Source: Pinguiococcus pyrenoidosus
Taxonomy: Eukaryota > Sar > Pinguiophyceae > Pinguiochrysidales > Pinguiochrysidaceae
Direction of reading: 5' to 3'
NCBI GenBank assembly: GCA_019677205.1
Contig: JAAMXY010000724.1
Location: 1 to 59,622 of the forward strand
DNA length: 59,622 nt
Within the stretch, counting starts at the first letter, position 1; the number at the start of each line of letters is the position of its first letter. The translations under genes were made by a program, and so were the position numbers. Under the pieces are notes generated by a model. It had not been told where the DNA came from. It made no database searches and was given only the letters and a program-made list of their open reading frames with translations. Positions 1-8,825 of the stretch are shown piece after piece.

Positions 1-46
1 GCCTTCTCGCGCTCTTTGCGGACCCCAGACGCTCCCCTTTGCCCCC

Positions 47-1105
47 ATGAGACCTGCAGTGCTCAGTGAGGCGCTCAAAGCTCGCCGAGGAGACGAAAAA
101 AGGCAAGCAAAAGGAGCTTCAAAGAAGAAACGTCTGACCCTTGAAGAGAAGGGAGCAATTCTGGACCTCCTCGCTGACGCGAAAGAGACTACCGCGTCCC
201 TGGCGAAGAAGTTTAAAGTCGGCGAGAGGACCGTCTTCAGAATAAAGAGTGAGAGGGAAAAGATTGAGAGCGCTTTGCTCAAGTGCGGCAGCTCCACCGC
301 TCTCAGAAAGTCAAAGGGACAGTTCAAGCCAAAATTTCCCGCTGTTGAAGAGCTTTCACTGCAGTACTTCGAGGATATTCGGCGTGCAAGACTTCCTGTG
401 ACGCTGGACACTATCCAAGCGATAGGGAGGAATGCAAAAGCCAAGGTGCTGAAAAAAATTCAGGCCGATGATTCCCACGCTTCGGAGATCGACAGGCTAC
501 AGCAGTTCTCCGTTTCACAGAAATGGGCAAGAGCATTTATCAAGCGACACAACTTGCAATCTCAGAGCTTGTTTGGGGAAGCCGGTAGCGTAGATCCTGC
601 GAGTGAATCAATTTTGACCGGGATGGAGGCCGTTCGCAGGAAATGCAGTGAATACAGCCTGGACAGAATCTTCAATGTCGACGAGACCGGACTTTTCTAC
701 AAGCTCCTTCCCAAACGAAGCTACTTGGGAGAGACAGAGGATCGAAAGACAGCTCGTGGCACGAAGGAAATGAAAGCAAAGGATCGCATCACAGCACTGA
801 TCTGCACCAGCGCAGATGGCTCAAAGGTCAAGCTGTGTGTGATTGGAAAGTCCAAGAATCCCAGATGTTTCAGGAAAAAATCGCCTCCAATTAAGTACCT
901 TTCTCAGCCAAGAGCCTGGTCTGATCAGAAGATCTTTATGAGGTGGTTCAGGGAGGTATTTGTGCCTCACATCAGGCGCATCACCAGCGAACCCGTCCTA
1001 TTGCTACTGGATAACTGCAGCGGCCACGGATCACTGCTAGATCCTCGAGGACAGATTGAAGTGCTCGAATTGCCTCCAAACTGCACAAGTGTGCTCTTCG
1101 ATTGA
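47..1105 (+). pseudogene. Tigger/pogo-like transposase, truncated (HTH + DDE_1)
   Basis: This reading frame of 352 residues matches the Tigger/pogo/CENP-B transposase plan. A basic N-terminus is followed by a helix-turn-helix region (about residues 25-75), a second DNA-binding region (about 115-190), then the DDE_1 nuclease core. The first catalytic Asp sits in NVDETGLFYKLLP (near residue 220) and the second in LLLLDNCSGHG (near 320). The frame stops directly after PPNCTSV, just where the third catalytic Asp block (usually QPLDxGVI-like) should begin. A loosely similar LDGVVI is encoded in the +1 frame at 1113-1130, with an Asp codon at 1116-1118, so either a frameshift or replacement by foreign sequence ended the protein. 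Either way no intact DDE triad is encoded. Codon use is less GC-rich than in the host genes around it. Confidence 0.75.
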
Positions 1106-1453
1106 CCTACGCCTGGACGGTGTGGTCATAGCTTGCCGTGTGGAGTCGATAGACTCACTGGCATCGGAAGTACGGCCTTCGAGGATCGGCTTACGGGCGG
1201 AGCTCGGGTTTGGAATTAGAGCATTCCTAAGCGACTCTGCGTCCGTTAGCTCCGCGAGCGGGTTTGATTCGATGAACCGAATCAATCGGACCAGTTTGCG
1301 GCGCTGAACTGGCTTGAGTGATGGGATGGTGATGACATCTTCCTCCTCCAAGGTGCCGATGTCGAACTGGATGACGACGCCCAAGGTGTCGATGATGTGT
1401 GTCGTTTGGGCCACATCCAGGCCCATCTCCTGGAGTGTGGCAGACACGTCCAT
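1037..1453 (-). CDS. Hypothetical ORF with SAM-like domain inside the transposon
   Basis: A 138-residue opposite-strand ORF occupies the gap in the transposase. Its first ~60 residues look like a SAM-type helical domain (GTLEEEDVITIPSLKPVQRR is the EED-containing core), followed by a polar tail that runs antisense to the transposase. The open frame extends upstream of the ATG to about 1510, behind a plausible acceptor (CTACTGTCAACAG), and a GTGAGT donor lies further up near 1632. It may therefore be the last exon of a spliced gene. Whether it is expressed, or is the remnant of a sequence inserted into the element, cannot be told from sequence alone. Confidence 0.3.
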   Translation of the reverse strand: MDVSATLQEMGLDVAQTTHIIDTLGVVIQFDIGTLEEEDVITIPSLKPVQRRKLVRLIRFIESNPLAELTDAESLRNALIPNPSSARKPILEGRTSDASESIDSTRQAMTTPSRRRSIEEHTCAVWRQFEHFNLSSRI

Positions 1454-1727
1454 GACGTCCTTTGGGCGCTGTCGGCGGCGTTTTAGGCTCTTAACCTGTT
1501 GACAGTAGGAAAGAATGGATGTGATTCTTGTGTGTGATGAGTGACGAGACCACTCAGAGTTGCCTACGTCGCCTATCCTAGGCTACGTGCACACTTCTGA
1601 TTGGCTTAATTGCCCGCGTCACTCACTCTTGGATCGCTGCAACCAGAACACGACCTCTTGTACTCATGTAAGTACCAAACATGTACTCTGGTCAGCTACT
1701 CTTTCCCTACTCCTGTTGTCATTCAGG

Positions 1728-2059
1728 ATCACGTTGAAGAAATTACAGCTGCGGCAATCGACGAAGAGGTTGATGCATCCGCGAGCAAAGCTGTCGACTA
1801 CGAGAGCGAGACAAGCAGCACCGCATCTGATGAGAGCCCTGCGTTTGACCAGGAGAGTGAGGCCCACGCGAAAGTGAAGGCGCCACTGTGCGCCTTTCAC
1901 GACGTGAAGGATCACTTCTCCGCATTAGAGCAAGCGGCAGCGTCGGCAGAGGATGCCGACGAAGTTCTCGAGGCCCTTCGTAGTTTGAAGCTTGCTTGGT
2001 GGAATGCAAGGCTGAGAAGGCCTCTCAAGCAAGCTGACGTCCGTCAGTTTACACACTAA
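1728..2059 (+). pseudogene. Transposase C-terminal fragment
   Basis: The frame begins after a well-formed intron-like segment (donor GTAAGT at 1669, acceptor TTCAG ending at 1727). It encodes about 110 acidic residues ending in RRPLKQADVRQFTH and a TAA stop. Tigger/pogo transposases characteristically end with an acidic stretch and then a short K/R-Q-x-D/S-I/V-x-x-F tail, so this is most simply the 3' end of the transposase begun at 47. The ~90 residues expected between the two parts are missing. Confidence 0.45.
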
Positions 2060-2123
2060 TACCCTCTGCTTACTTTCTGATGAGTCTCAACGCCCTTCTC
2101 GGGCGCAGAAGAGCCCGCTTGAC

Positions 2124-2196
2124 TTAAGGCAGCACACAATTTAAGGCAGCTCCAAATGGGCTGTCACCACCCTGCCTTAAATAGGGACATCTACTG
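2124..2196. repeat. Subterminal repeats and right terminus of the transposon
   Basis: TTAAGGCAG occurs at 2124-2132 and 2141-2149, and its inverse CTGCCTTAA at 2172-2180, followed by the terminal CTACTG (2191-2196) and TA. Repeated subterminal motifs of this kind are often transposase-binding sites. That role is inferred here. Confidence 0.5.
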
Positions 2197-2198
2197 TA

Positions 2199-2763
2199 AT
2201 GCATTCCTTCGTCCCGCTTGGTACCGGTGGTACTCCAGTCTGCACACGACGCACGCCCCTGAAGCACAGATGCACACGTCGTCGTGCGGTTGTACTGTAC
2301 TCTCGGAATTTTTTCTTCACCAATGAAGGCATGGTACGGGCCAACTGGCGCCGCCCGTTGAAAACACGCTTGTTCCTCGCGCGAGCTGACTCAGTCCAAC
2401 GCCGCGTTGAAAATCGTTGTGCGCCGATTGCGCGCGCATCCTAGGCGGCAGGCAAGGGCTGGGTTTTCGCAGCCACGTCAAGGGGTCGCCGAATCGGTGA
2501 AAGGCCGGCCCACATTGGACACGGAGCGATCAACGGTTTACCTGCGGTTTCGAAAGTGTGATTCTTGTGGCCATAGTCGCGCAGTTGGCCAACGCCAGCC
2601 GAGTCTTCCTATTTGTGCCTTATTCGCGGGCATGCAATCTAGTACGGCCAATCGCGGCGGAGCTGGCTAGCCGCCCGTGGTACAGTGGGAAAAGCCCGCG
2701 AGTCCACCAAACGCTTTCGCAGGCTTTCGACGCGTACAGAAGCGCGCGCGCCGTGCGGACGGA
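2199..2763. other. Intergenic, upstream of the inositol phosphate kinase
   Basis: No convincing coding sequence was seen. The stretch contains GCCAAT at about 2647-2652, roughly 115 bp before the chosen start codon, which could serve as a CCAAT box. Confidence 0.4.
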
Positions 2764-3795
2764 ATGGCCATGAAGCAGGCGCAACTGGTGGTGTCGCCCT
2801 TCAGCGTGCTTGTGGGTGTCGCGATTGCCGCGGGCGGCGGAAACAAGCTGCCGCAAGCGCTTCCCTGGCTGGTGGCCAGTTCGGCGTGGTTCGCGCTCTG
2901 TCTCTTTCAGTTGTTCGCCACCGCCTCCAAGGTGTCCGAAGACGCACAGGTGCGCGCGCCGGACGCACAGGCCGAGCGCCACGGGCTCGAGAAGTACGAG
3001 CACAAGGTGGGCGGCCACACGTCCCCGGATGGCCTGGACGTGTGTCTCCTGCACCACAACCAGGACGAAGTGCTGAAGAGGCTCCAGCCTCAGCCGTACA
3101 CCTTGCGCGAGCTCGCGTTCTACGGCAGAGAGATGCCCGAGCACCAGGAGGGCCTGCTCCAGCCGGTGATGCGGTACTTGCCCCAGTTCTACGGCGTGCA
3201 CGACATCGACAGCATGAGCTATCTGCGGCTCCAGAACCTCATGCGCCAGTACTCCAAGCCCTGCATCCTGGACGTGAAGGTCGGCCGGCGCTGCTACGAG
3301 GTCAGCGCGCCCGAGGACAAGAAGGACAGGGAGCGCCAGAAGTACCCGTACCAGGAGACCGTCGGATACCGCGTGGCCGGCCTCAAGGTGTGGGACGCCG
3401 AGCGGGGCGCCTTCTTCGAGGAGATCCGCCAGGGGAAGAACCGCACGGAGGCGGACATGCTTAGAGGCAAGGATGTAGAGACGTACCTCGCGGGGTGCAG
3501 CAGCACGGAGCAGAAGCTAGAGGTCACCCGGCAGCTTGACGAGCACCTTGCCAAGCTAGAGCAGTTCTTGGCGCAGCAGACCTACTTCGAGTTCTGTGCG
3601 GTGTCGCTGCTGTTCGCCTACGAAGGAGACCCCCAGGTCGCGCCGCAGCACAGAGTGGCGCCGTTTGTGTGGCTGGTGGACTTCGCCCACACAATCGCGG
3701 GCTGTAGTGCCGTGGACGACAACTTTTTGTTTGGCTTGAGGATGTTCCGAACCGTGATGGCAGGAGTGCGCCAGAGGCTAGAGCACGCGAACTGA
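2764..3795 (+). CDS. Inositol polyphosphate kinase (IPMK/IP6K family), membrane-anchored
   Basis: The 343-residue protein belongs to the inositol polyphosphate kinase fold that phosphorylates soluble inositol phosphates (IPMK, IP6K, IP3K). The family signature PxxxDxKxG is present as PCILDVKVG near residue 165. A CAVSLLFAYEG block stands at the SSLL position, and VWLVDFAHT (near residue 305) supplies the metal-binding Asp. The catalytic region starts near residue 75. It is preceded by a hydrophobic stretch of about 20 residues (PWLVASSAWFALCLFQLF) that looks like a signal anchor, which is unusual for this family. The first ATG of the frame at 2764 was used, because the frame further upstream opens only with GTG. 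Which isomer is the substrate cannot be told from sequence. Confidence 0.85.
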   Translation: MAMKQAQLVVSPFSVLVGVAIAAGGGNKLPQALPWLVASSAWFALCLFQLFATASKVSEDAQVRAPDAQAERHGLEKYEHKVGGHTSPDGLDVCLLHHNQDEVLKRLQPQPYTLRELAFYGREMPEHQEGLLQPVMRYLPQFYGVHDIDSMSYLRLQNLMRQYSKPCILDVKVGRRCYEVSAPEDKKDRERQKYPYQETVGYRVAGLKVWDAERGAFFEEIRQGKNRTEADMLRGKDVETYLAGCSSTEQKLEVTRQLDEHLAKLEQFLAQQTYFEFCAVSLLFAYEGDPQVAPQHRVAPFVWLVDFAHTIAGCSAVDDNFLFGLRMFRTVMAGVRQRLEHAN

Positions 3796-4069
3796 ATGGA
3801 GACTCCCGGGCACAAGCCGTAGAAGCGTCCTCATTTTTGGCGTTGGGGGCTCTGCCTTGCGCTTTCGCCCTCGCATGCAGCTGCAACACCACCCAAGCGG
3901 CACACCATGATGACGTTGAGCGCTGCTCATCCGCTTCCCCTGGGGCCGGCTTGCTCGCCAAGCCGCACCGCGAGGCAACCGCGAAGACGGACCCCGGCGT
4001 TTCCTTCTGTCACAGTCGTGCGGAGGCCCCCGCGCCACAGGCTTTGGGCCGTGGAGGCGTCCTCCTAGG

Positions 4070-5587
4070 ATGCTGCTTCTCCTGGCGCTGCTGAGCCCCG
4101 CCAGCGCAGAGGCGGACGCCGGAGACTTGTGCGGCGGCTTCAGCATCTGGATCCACGACCTGCCCAAGCCTTCGCGGTTCTTCCAAGCGTATCAGGAGAG
4201 CTCTTCTCGCGTGGAATGGGACGTCGCTTCGCCACTGGACTCGGATCTCCATGCGCCCGAGTTTCAAGAGCCCCCCCAGCATGAAGTGCCCCCGAAGGTG
4301 CCGGCCATCGCTGGCCTCCCCTGCGACGAGATCGTGGAGAAGACGTGGTATCAGTACACCTTCTGCGCCGCTGTGAGTCACCTTGGCATGGGTCCCGCCC
4401 TGGAGGTGCCCGCATGGGAGTCCCTGGAAGGCCTGCCGTTCTACGACACCTACAGCTTCAGTCTGGACTGGCTGCTGCTGCGCTACGCGCGCAACTTGTG
4501 CCATGCGGACAGGGAAGAGGAGGCCGACCTGTTCCTGGTGTCGCTCCCGCTGCCGTTGATCCAGAAGGCGGCGGCTGAGCACCGCTTCGACACGGACGAG
4601 TTGACCTCGTACATGGCAGGCGTGAAGCACTTCCTGCACAGCTCCGCTGCGTGGAGACGCCACGAGGGCCGGGACCATGTGCTCATCGTGTCCAAGACCA
4701 CCAACGACTACAAGGATGGCCATCAGGTGGCGTCCCGCCAGACGCAGTTCCACAATGGTGACCCCTTCTGGGCCAAGACCACGTTCTTGTCCATCGAGGG
4801 GCCGTACCACGCCAGGCTGGTCAACGTGCCGTACCCGACGTTCTTCCACCCGCGATCAGACGCAGACGTCGAGCGATGGTTGGACTTCGTTGCCAACACC
4901 CCGCGGAACGGCAGAGTGGTCCTTTCCGTCGGCGAGCGGAGGCAGCGACGTCCGCTCATCAACGCCTGCAAGTCTGCCGAAGACGTTTGTGACTATGAGC
5001 CGCTGCTGCGGCCCCTTGGCGCGCCCGTAGACGACGGAGACGCCGCTACCGAGGATCCGGAAGCCAGGCTGGCGCGCCTGAAGGAGCAGGCCGCGACGTA
5101 TACGGAGCAGTATGCGAGCACGATCTCCATGTACACGAAATACACCTTTGCGATGCAGCCGGGCGGTGACACGCCCACGCGACGGGGGTTCTTCGACACG
5201 CTGATCTGCGGCGGCATCCCCGTGATCTTCGGGCCCCTACACTCAAGAGTGGCCGGAGGCTTTGTAGAGAGATATTACCATCCGTCGTACGCAAGATTCT
5301 TTGGCTATGACGTCCAGAATGCGACGGAGTGGCTCGAGCAGATTGCGATCGTGGCGCCCGGTGAGCAAGCCGCCCTCACGATGGTCAGAGAGATCAGCGA
5401 GGAGGCCGTGGAGCGGATGAGACGAAATATATTGGAGCTCATCCCGTCCTTGCTCTTCTGGGACACCCGATGGCGCGGGGAATCCAGCAAGTACGGGAAG
5501 CGGAACGTGCTGGCAAGGGCTCTGCGCGAGCTGCGAGACCATCCCTACACAGGGGAGCCCAGCGGCGACCAGGAGGACAATCTGTGA
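4070..5587 (+). CDS. Exostosin-like glycosyltransferase (GT47)
   Basis: This 505-residue protein starts with a short hydrophobic signal peptide ending near ASAEA, then the exostosin fold used by Golgi GT47 enzymes that build heparan sulfate in animals and cell-wall polysaccharides in plants. The N-terminal half has FSIWIHDLP and FLVSLPLPL strands. The conserved nucleotide-sugar region is FAMQPGGDTPTRRGFFDTLI, then CGGIPVIFG, near residues 355-385. An Asp/Glu-rich insertion precedes it. The length is normal for plant and algal GT47 proteins. The gene ends 248 bp from the convergent ABCG gene. Donor and acceptor sugars are unknown; extracellular matrix or scale glycan synthesis is a family-level inference. 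Confidence 0.85.
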   Translation: MLLLLALLSPASAEADAGDLCGGFSIWIHDLPKPSRFFQAYQESSSRVEWDVASPLDSDLHAPEFQEPPQHEVPPKVPAIAGLPCDEIVEKTWYQYTFCAAVSHLGMGPALEVPAWESLEGLPFYDTYSFSLDWLLLRYARNLCHADREEEADLFLVSLPLPLIQKAAAEHRFDTDELTSYMAGVKHFLHSSAAWRRHEGRDHVLIVSKTTNDYKDGHQVASRQTQFHNGDPFWAKTTFLSIEGPYHARLVNVPYPTFFHPRSDADVERWLDFVANTPRNGRVVLSVGERRQRRPLINACKSAEDVCDYEPLLRPLGAPVDDGDAATEDPEARLARLKEQAATYTEQYASTISMYTKYTFAMQPGGDTPTRRGFFDTLICGGIPVIFGPLHSRVAGGFVERYYHPSYARFFGYDVQNATEWLEQIAIVAPGEQAALTMVREISEEAVERMRRNILELIPSLLFWDTRWRGESSKYGKRNVLARALRELRDHPYTGEPSGDQEDNL

Positions 5588-5835
5588 GGGATCTGGAGGC
5601 ACTAAGATGCCCACCGATGACACACGGCATGATAAAGACGCGCTGCGACTTGTCGCAATTGGAGATATCTTGTAGATCCGCTGGAGAAGGTTATCTCTAT
5701 CATTAGTTTGTTTCTGTTTCTGTCTTCTTCTCGCGTCGTGGCGTGGAGCCACTTAGCTATTGGCCTGGAGACTCGCGAGACATTCGAGCTCCGGTTTCAA
5801 CCTGTACCGAGTATCTGCAGGAACGTATTCTAGAC

Positions 5836-8283
5836 CTAGGTCGTCCTCACAACCCTCTTCATGAGCAAGTAGGCCAAGCCGCAGCTCACCAAGAAATATG
5901 CCAGCATTATTGCATAGTTTCGAGGGAGAGCATTCGGGTCGATGCTGATGGATCTCAAAAGCTCGTCGCCTGATAGAATAGTCGCATGGAGAGAAAGGAA
6001 GAAGAAGAAGAAGAAGAAGAAGAAGAAGAAGAAGACATAGGGAAAACATAGGGAAAAAAAAACAAAACATAGGAAAAGAAAAACAAAAAGACGCATGAGC
6101 CCCTGCGAAGCATCGACATCATCGCAGGGGTGGCAGTCAGGAACGCTACCTGTGCTGAAGCAGCCGCAGGACTCCGCCACTTCCGCCGGGATTTCGTCAA
6201 TGGTGCAGTCTGTGAACTTCCAGTCGTGGAACTGATTTATCTGCAGCGCGGAGAAGCCGTACTGGAAGAAGGAGATGTAGTAGATCCAGAGGAAGTAGTC
6301 CTTGATCTGCTTGTACGGCACGACGTAACCCGAGAAGAGAATCAGCGGAATGATGGACGGCGCGACGAGGCCCTGCGCCTGAGCAAAATCGTTCGAGACC
6401 GTGCCGATCGACAGTCCGAAGCCCACGCCAATGCACGCCTGGACGGAGCAGATGGCGACGAAGTGCCAGAAGGCGGTGTAGCTATTGCGAAGGCCCACGA
6501 GCTTGTAGACCGGGAGCGCGATCACCAGCGAGTTGATGCACATGAAGAAGCAGTTGGCCGCGACCACGGCGACGAGGAAGCTCGGCAATGCGTAGGTCCC
6601 ATTGCGATACTCCCTCAGGAGCAGGGCTCTCGACGTCGGGAAGGCCAGAGCCGTCTGCATGACCGTGTCCATCACACTGTTTATCATCATGATAAAGAAC
6701 ACGCCCTGCGTGGGGAAGATGCTCTCCTGCGTGTGACCCGCTTGATCGATCCACACAATGCCGATCAGCAGGCCAATCACCATCTTGACGATGAGCGTCT
6801 GCAGGTACTTCTCGGGGTCCTTGGCCATGTCCCAGATGCTGCGCGAGAACAAGACGCCAACCTGGTGGTGCTTCGGGGTTGCGTAGCCGTGGCTCCGGTG
6901 CGTCATGTCCTTGCCCCAGACGTACTCCGCCCGATGGTCGCTCGATCCAGCTTCGATGTCCTCCGCCGTGCGCTCCTGCCACGAGGCCAGGATCTGAGGG
7001 ACGTGCTCCTCGTCCTGCAGCCACCGCATGTACAGGTCGGCGGGGTTCTCGTTGGCGGTGATGCTGAGCCCCAGCGAGCTGAAGTGCCCCGGCGCCTCTT
7101 CTACGGTGCCGGCGTACGCGATCCGCCCCCGCGCCAGGAGGATGAGCTTGTCGAAGGACGAGAAGATGGTGTACGACGGTTGGTGGATCGTGCAGATGAT
7201 GGTGCGGTTCAACTGCTCGTCGCCCACGAGGTCCTTGAGGATGCGGACGACGTCCTCGGCCATTTTGGAATCCAATCCCGACGTGGCCTCGTCCACGAAG
7301 ACCACGGCGGGGTCCGTGAGCAGCTCCATGCCAATGGAGACGCGCTTGCGCTGCCCTCCGCTGATACCCTTTCGGTCCACGTTGCCCACGCGGACGTCGG
7401 CGCAGTCTTCGAGGCTGAGCTTGGCCAGGATGCCCGCGACGCGGGCCTTGCGCGCGCTGGCGGACACGTTGAGGCGCAGCGCCGCCGTGTACCCGAGCGT
7501 CTCCCTGGGCGTCAGGCCGGCCAGGAGCACGTCGTCCTGCGGGATGAAGCAGGCCATCTGCTTGAAGTTGGCGGGGATGGGGCCCTCGTTGACGGTCAGC
7601 GTCCCGCTCAGGATCCCGCTGGAGTGGTTGTGCCCCGCCAGCACATTGAGCAGCGTGGTCTTGCCCGCGCCGCTGGGCCCCATGAGCGCCACCAGCTCGC
7701 CGGGCCGGAAGGTCACGCTGAGCTCCTTGAGCAGGGCCTTGGGCACCATGCTGGGAAACAGCCACCAAGTCTTGCCTTGCCCTTGCCGCTCCGGCACCTG
7801 CGAGCCAGCGTCAGTTTTGCACCTGCCTGCCGCTGCAACGACTCCGTCCCATGCCGGCGGCCGGCGGCCGGCGCCGCTGGCAGCTCCACCCGGGCTGGGG
7901 GCCTTGAGGCCTCGGGCCCCTTGGGGCTTGGGAAGCCTTTGCAGAATTCCGCCACGTACCTTCACGCTGTAGCTGAGCTTCCGGCATCTCAGGGTCACTG
8001 CCGCTCGCGGCATGTCCTCCGCCGTCGACGGCACCAGGCCCTCCTGCAGCTCCTCCTCCACTCTGGAGTAGCCCCCTCTTGCCAGCATGCTCAGACCTCC
8101 ACTATCTTGCGGCGCGGGCTCTGGGCGACGCTCCTGCCCGCTCTCGCCCCGCAGCTGGCGCCACGCCTGCCAGCCCGACTCCATGCTCATGTCGCCGCCC
8201 GGGCCGGAAAGGCCGCAGCGAAGCTGTGCGATAGGCGCCCAAGCCCGGCGGTTGACCTCTACGACGCTATGGAATAGCGGCAT
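5836..8283 (-). CDS. ABCG-type half-transporter (two probable in-frame introns)
   Basis: The gene encodes an ABC half-transporter of the WHITE/ABCG group, with an N-terminal nucleotide-binding domain and C-terminal ABC2 membrane domain. Walker A is GPSGAGKTT, the signature is SGGQRKR, and Walker B is VVFVDEATSGLDS. Six hydrophobic spans follow. ABCG half-transporters dimerise to move lipids, sterols or xenobiotics; the substrate here is unknown. The frame is open for 815 codons, but two segments look like introns whose length is a multiple of three: 7798-7959 (162 bp, donor GTACGT, acceptor CTCGCAG) and 5970-6092 (123 bp, acceptor CTATCAG). Removing both gives about 720 residues and restores contiguity with family members. 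The unspliced reading would insert a Pro/Gly-rich stretch before Walker A and a poly-Phe stretch in the extracellular loop. Confidence 0.9.
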   Translation of the reverse strand: MPLFHSVVEVNRRAWAPIAQLRCGLSGPGGDMSMESGWQAWRQLRGESGQERRPEPAPQDSGGLSMLARGGYSRVEEELQEGLVPSTAEDMPRAAVTLRCRKLSYSVKVRGGILQRLPKPQGARGLKAPSPGGAASGAGRRPPAWDGVVAAAGRCKTDAGSQVPERQGQGKTWWLFPSMVPKALLKELSVTFRPGELVALMGPSGAGKTTLLNVLAGHNHSSGILSGTLTVNEGPIPANFKQMACFIPQDDVLLAGLTPRETLGYTAALRLNVSASARKARVAGILAKLSLEDCADVRVGNVDRKGISGGQRKRVSIGMELLTDPAVVFVDEATSGLDSKMAEDVVRILKDLVGDEQLNRTIICTIHQPSYTIFSSFDKLILLARGRIAYAGTVEEAPGHFSSLGLSITANENPADLYMRWLQDEEHVPQILASWQERTAEDIEAGSSDHRAEYVWGKDMTHRSHGYATPKHHQVGVLFSRSIWDMAKDPEKYLQTLIVKMVIGLLIGIVWIDQAGHTQESIFPTQGVFFIMMINSVMDTVMQTALAFPTSRALLLREYRNGTYALPSFLVAVVAANCFFMCINSLVIALPVYKLVGLRNSYTAFWHFVAICSVQACIGVGFGLSIGTVSNDFAQAQGLVAPSIIPLILFSGYVVPYKQIKDYFLWIYYISFFQYGFSALQINQFHDWKFTDCTIDEIPAEVAESCGCFSTGSVPDCHPCDDVDASQGLMRLFVFLFLCFVFFSLCFPYVFFFFFFFFFFFFLSLHATILSGDELLRSISIDPNALPRNYAIMLAYFLVSCGLAYLLMKRVVRTT
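5970..6092 (-). other. Probable 123-bp stopless intron with GAA/TTC repeat
   Basis: The segment runs from GTCTTT to TATCAG on the minus strand and contains the (AAG)n tract at about 5998-6034. Splicing joins CATG-C to GC-GAC, giving GLMRDELLRS, which continues smoothly into the last ABCG membrane helix. Reading through would give a run of about 13 Phe. The GTCTTT donor is weak. Confidence 0.6.
5998..6034. repeat. (GAA)n microsatellite
   Basis: About twelve copies of AAG/GAA lie in the probable last intron of the ABCG gene, followed by AGGGAAAA and AAACAAAA runs. Confidence 0.9.
7798..7959 (-). other. Probable 162-bp stopless intron in the ABCG gene
   Basis: The donor AAG/GTACGT and acceptor CTCGCAG/GTG are both good matches to the other introns in this window. 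Both lie in phase 0, and the 54 codons between them carry no stop. The encoded stretch is Pro/Gly/Ala-rich and sits between the first beta strand and Walker A, where family members have no insertion. Confidence 0.6.
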
Positions 8284-8825
8284 AAGCGCAGGAATCGCGT
8301 TTAGCGGTCAGCCGTTGCTTGTACTTGTACTTTGGTATTGGAAACTGGAGCGTTCCGGAGAGCCGGGAGGGGGCGTTCCTGTTTTGAGCATTGAGCAGGA
8401 TTCGGAAAGATTCGGAGATTCCGGGTTTCTGGGATCGATGTCGTTGCTTTTCCGTGCAGTCCATTTCGAAAAGAGCAAAAAATGGTTCGGGGTTCGGGTT
8501 TCAGGTTTCAGGGGCAGAAGCGAGAATCCATCTGTCATATCAGATGCAGACATCTCCCGATTTGCCACAGAATTGAGATTAGAGAACTTGCATTTACTTC
8601 GCAATATTACAGCTCAAGGAGCTTCTTCGTCTCTCTTTTCTCTCCCTCTTTCTCTCCGTCTTTCTCTGTTGCGCCGCTTCTCAGCAAAGCCTTTCGTCGG
8701 CGTTTGCGTCAAGCAAGATCAACGTGCAGAGCCCCTGCGGCTCGCGTTACAAAGCTCGTGCCTCACCTAGACGATGCAGTGATATATAGCTCCAGAGGGG
8801 TGGCAAAGCTCCGTTCGGAGGGCCC
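8284..8825. promoter_or_regulatory. Divergent intergenic region, ABCG / SCYL2
   Basis: The 542 bp between two divergent start codons carries no convincing ORF. It holds repeated GATTCGGA-like words near 8400-8420, a pyrimidine-rich CTCTTTCTCTCC tract at 8630-8670, and an ATATATAG element about 40 bp before the SCYL2 start. Confidence 0.4.

Larger units (their letters stand above)
1..2196 (+). mobile_element. Decayed pogo/Tigger-type DNA transposon, right part
   Basis: A transposase N-terminal two thirds (47-1105) and a transposase-like C-terminal tail (1728-2059) lie on the same strand and are separated by about 600 bp that does not read as transposase. The right end reads ...CATCTACTG followed by TA. 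Pogo/Tigger elements end in ACTG next to a TA target duplication, so the boundary is placed at 2196 with TA at 2197-2198. No matching left end (CAGTAG...) is seen in bases 1-46, so that end lies outside the window. The element is inferred to be non-autonomous because its coding region is broken. Confidence 0.65.

Noticed and set aside
1113..1130. Possible third catalytic Asp block (LDGVVI) of the transposase in the +1 frame
   Set aside because: Only a loose match to the expected block, and the following residues do not look like transposase; recorded as uncertain, not used to restore the gene.
2677..2763. Longer start for the inositol phosphate kinase
   Set aside because: It opens with GTG and adds sequence without family similarity.
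6130..8277. 715-codon plus-strand ORF antisense to ABCG
   Set aside because: Shadow frame; the ABCG motifs on the minus strand are unambiguous.
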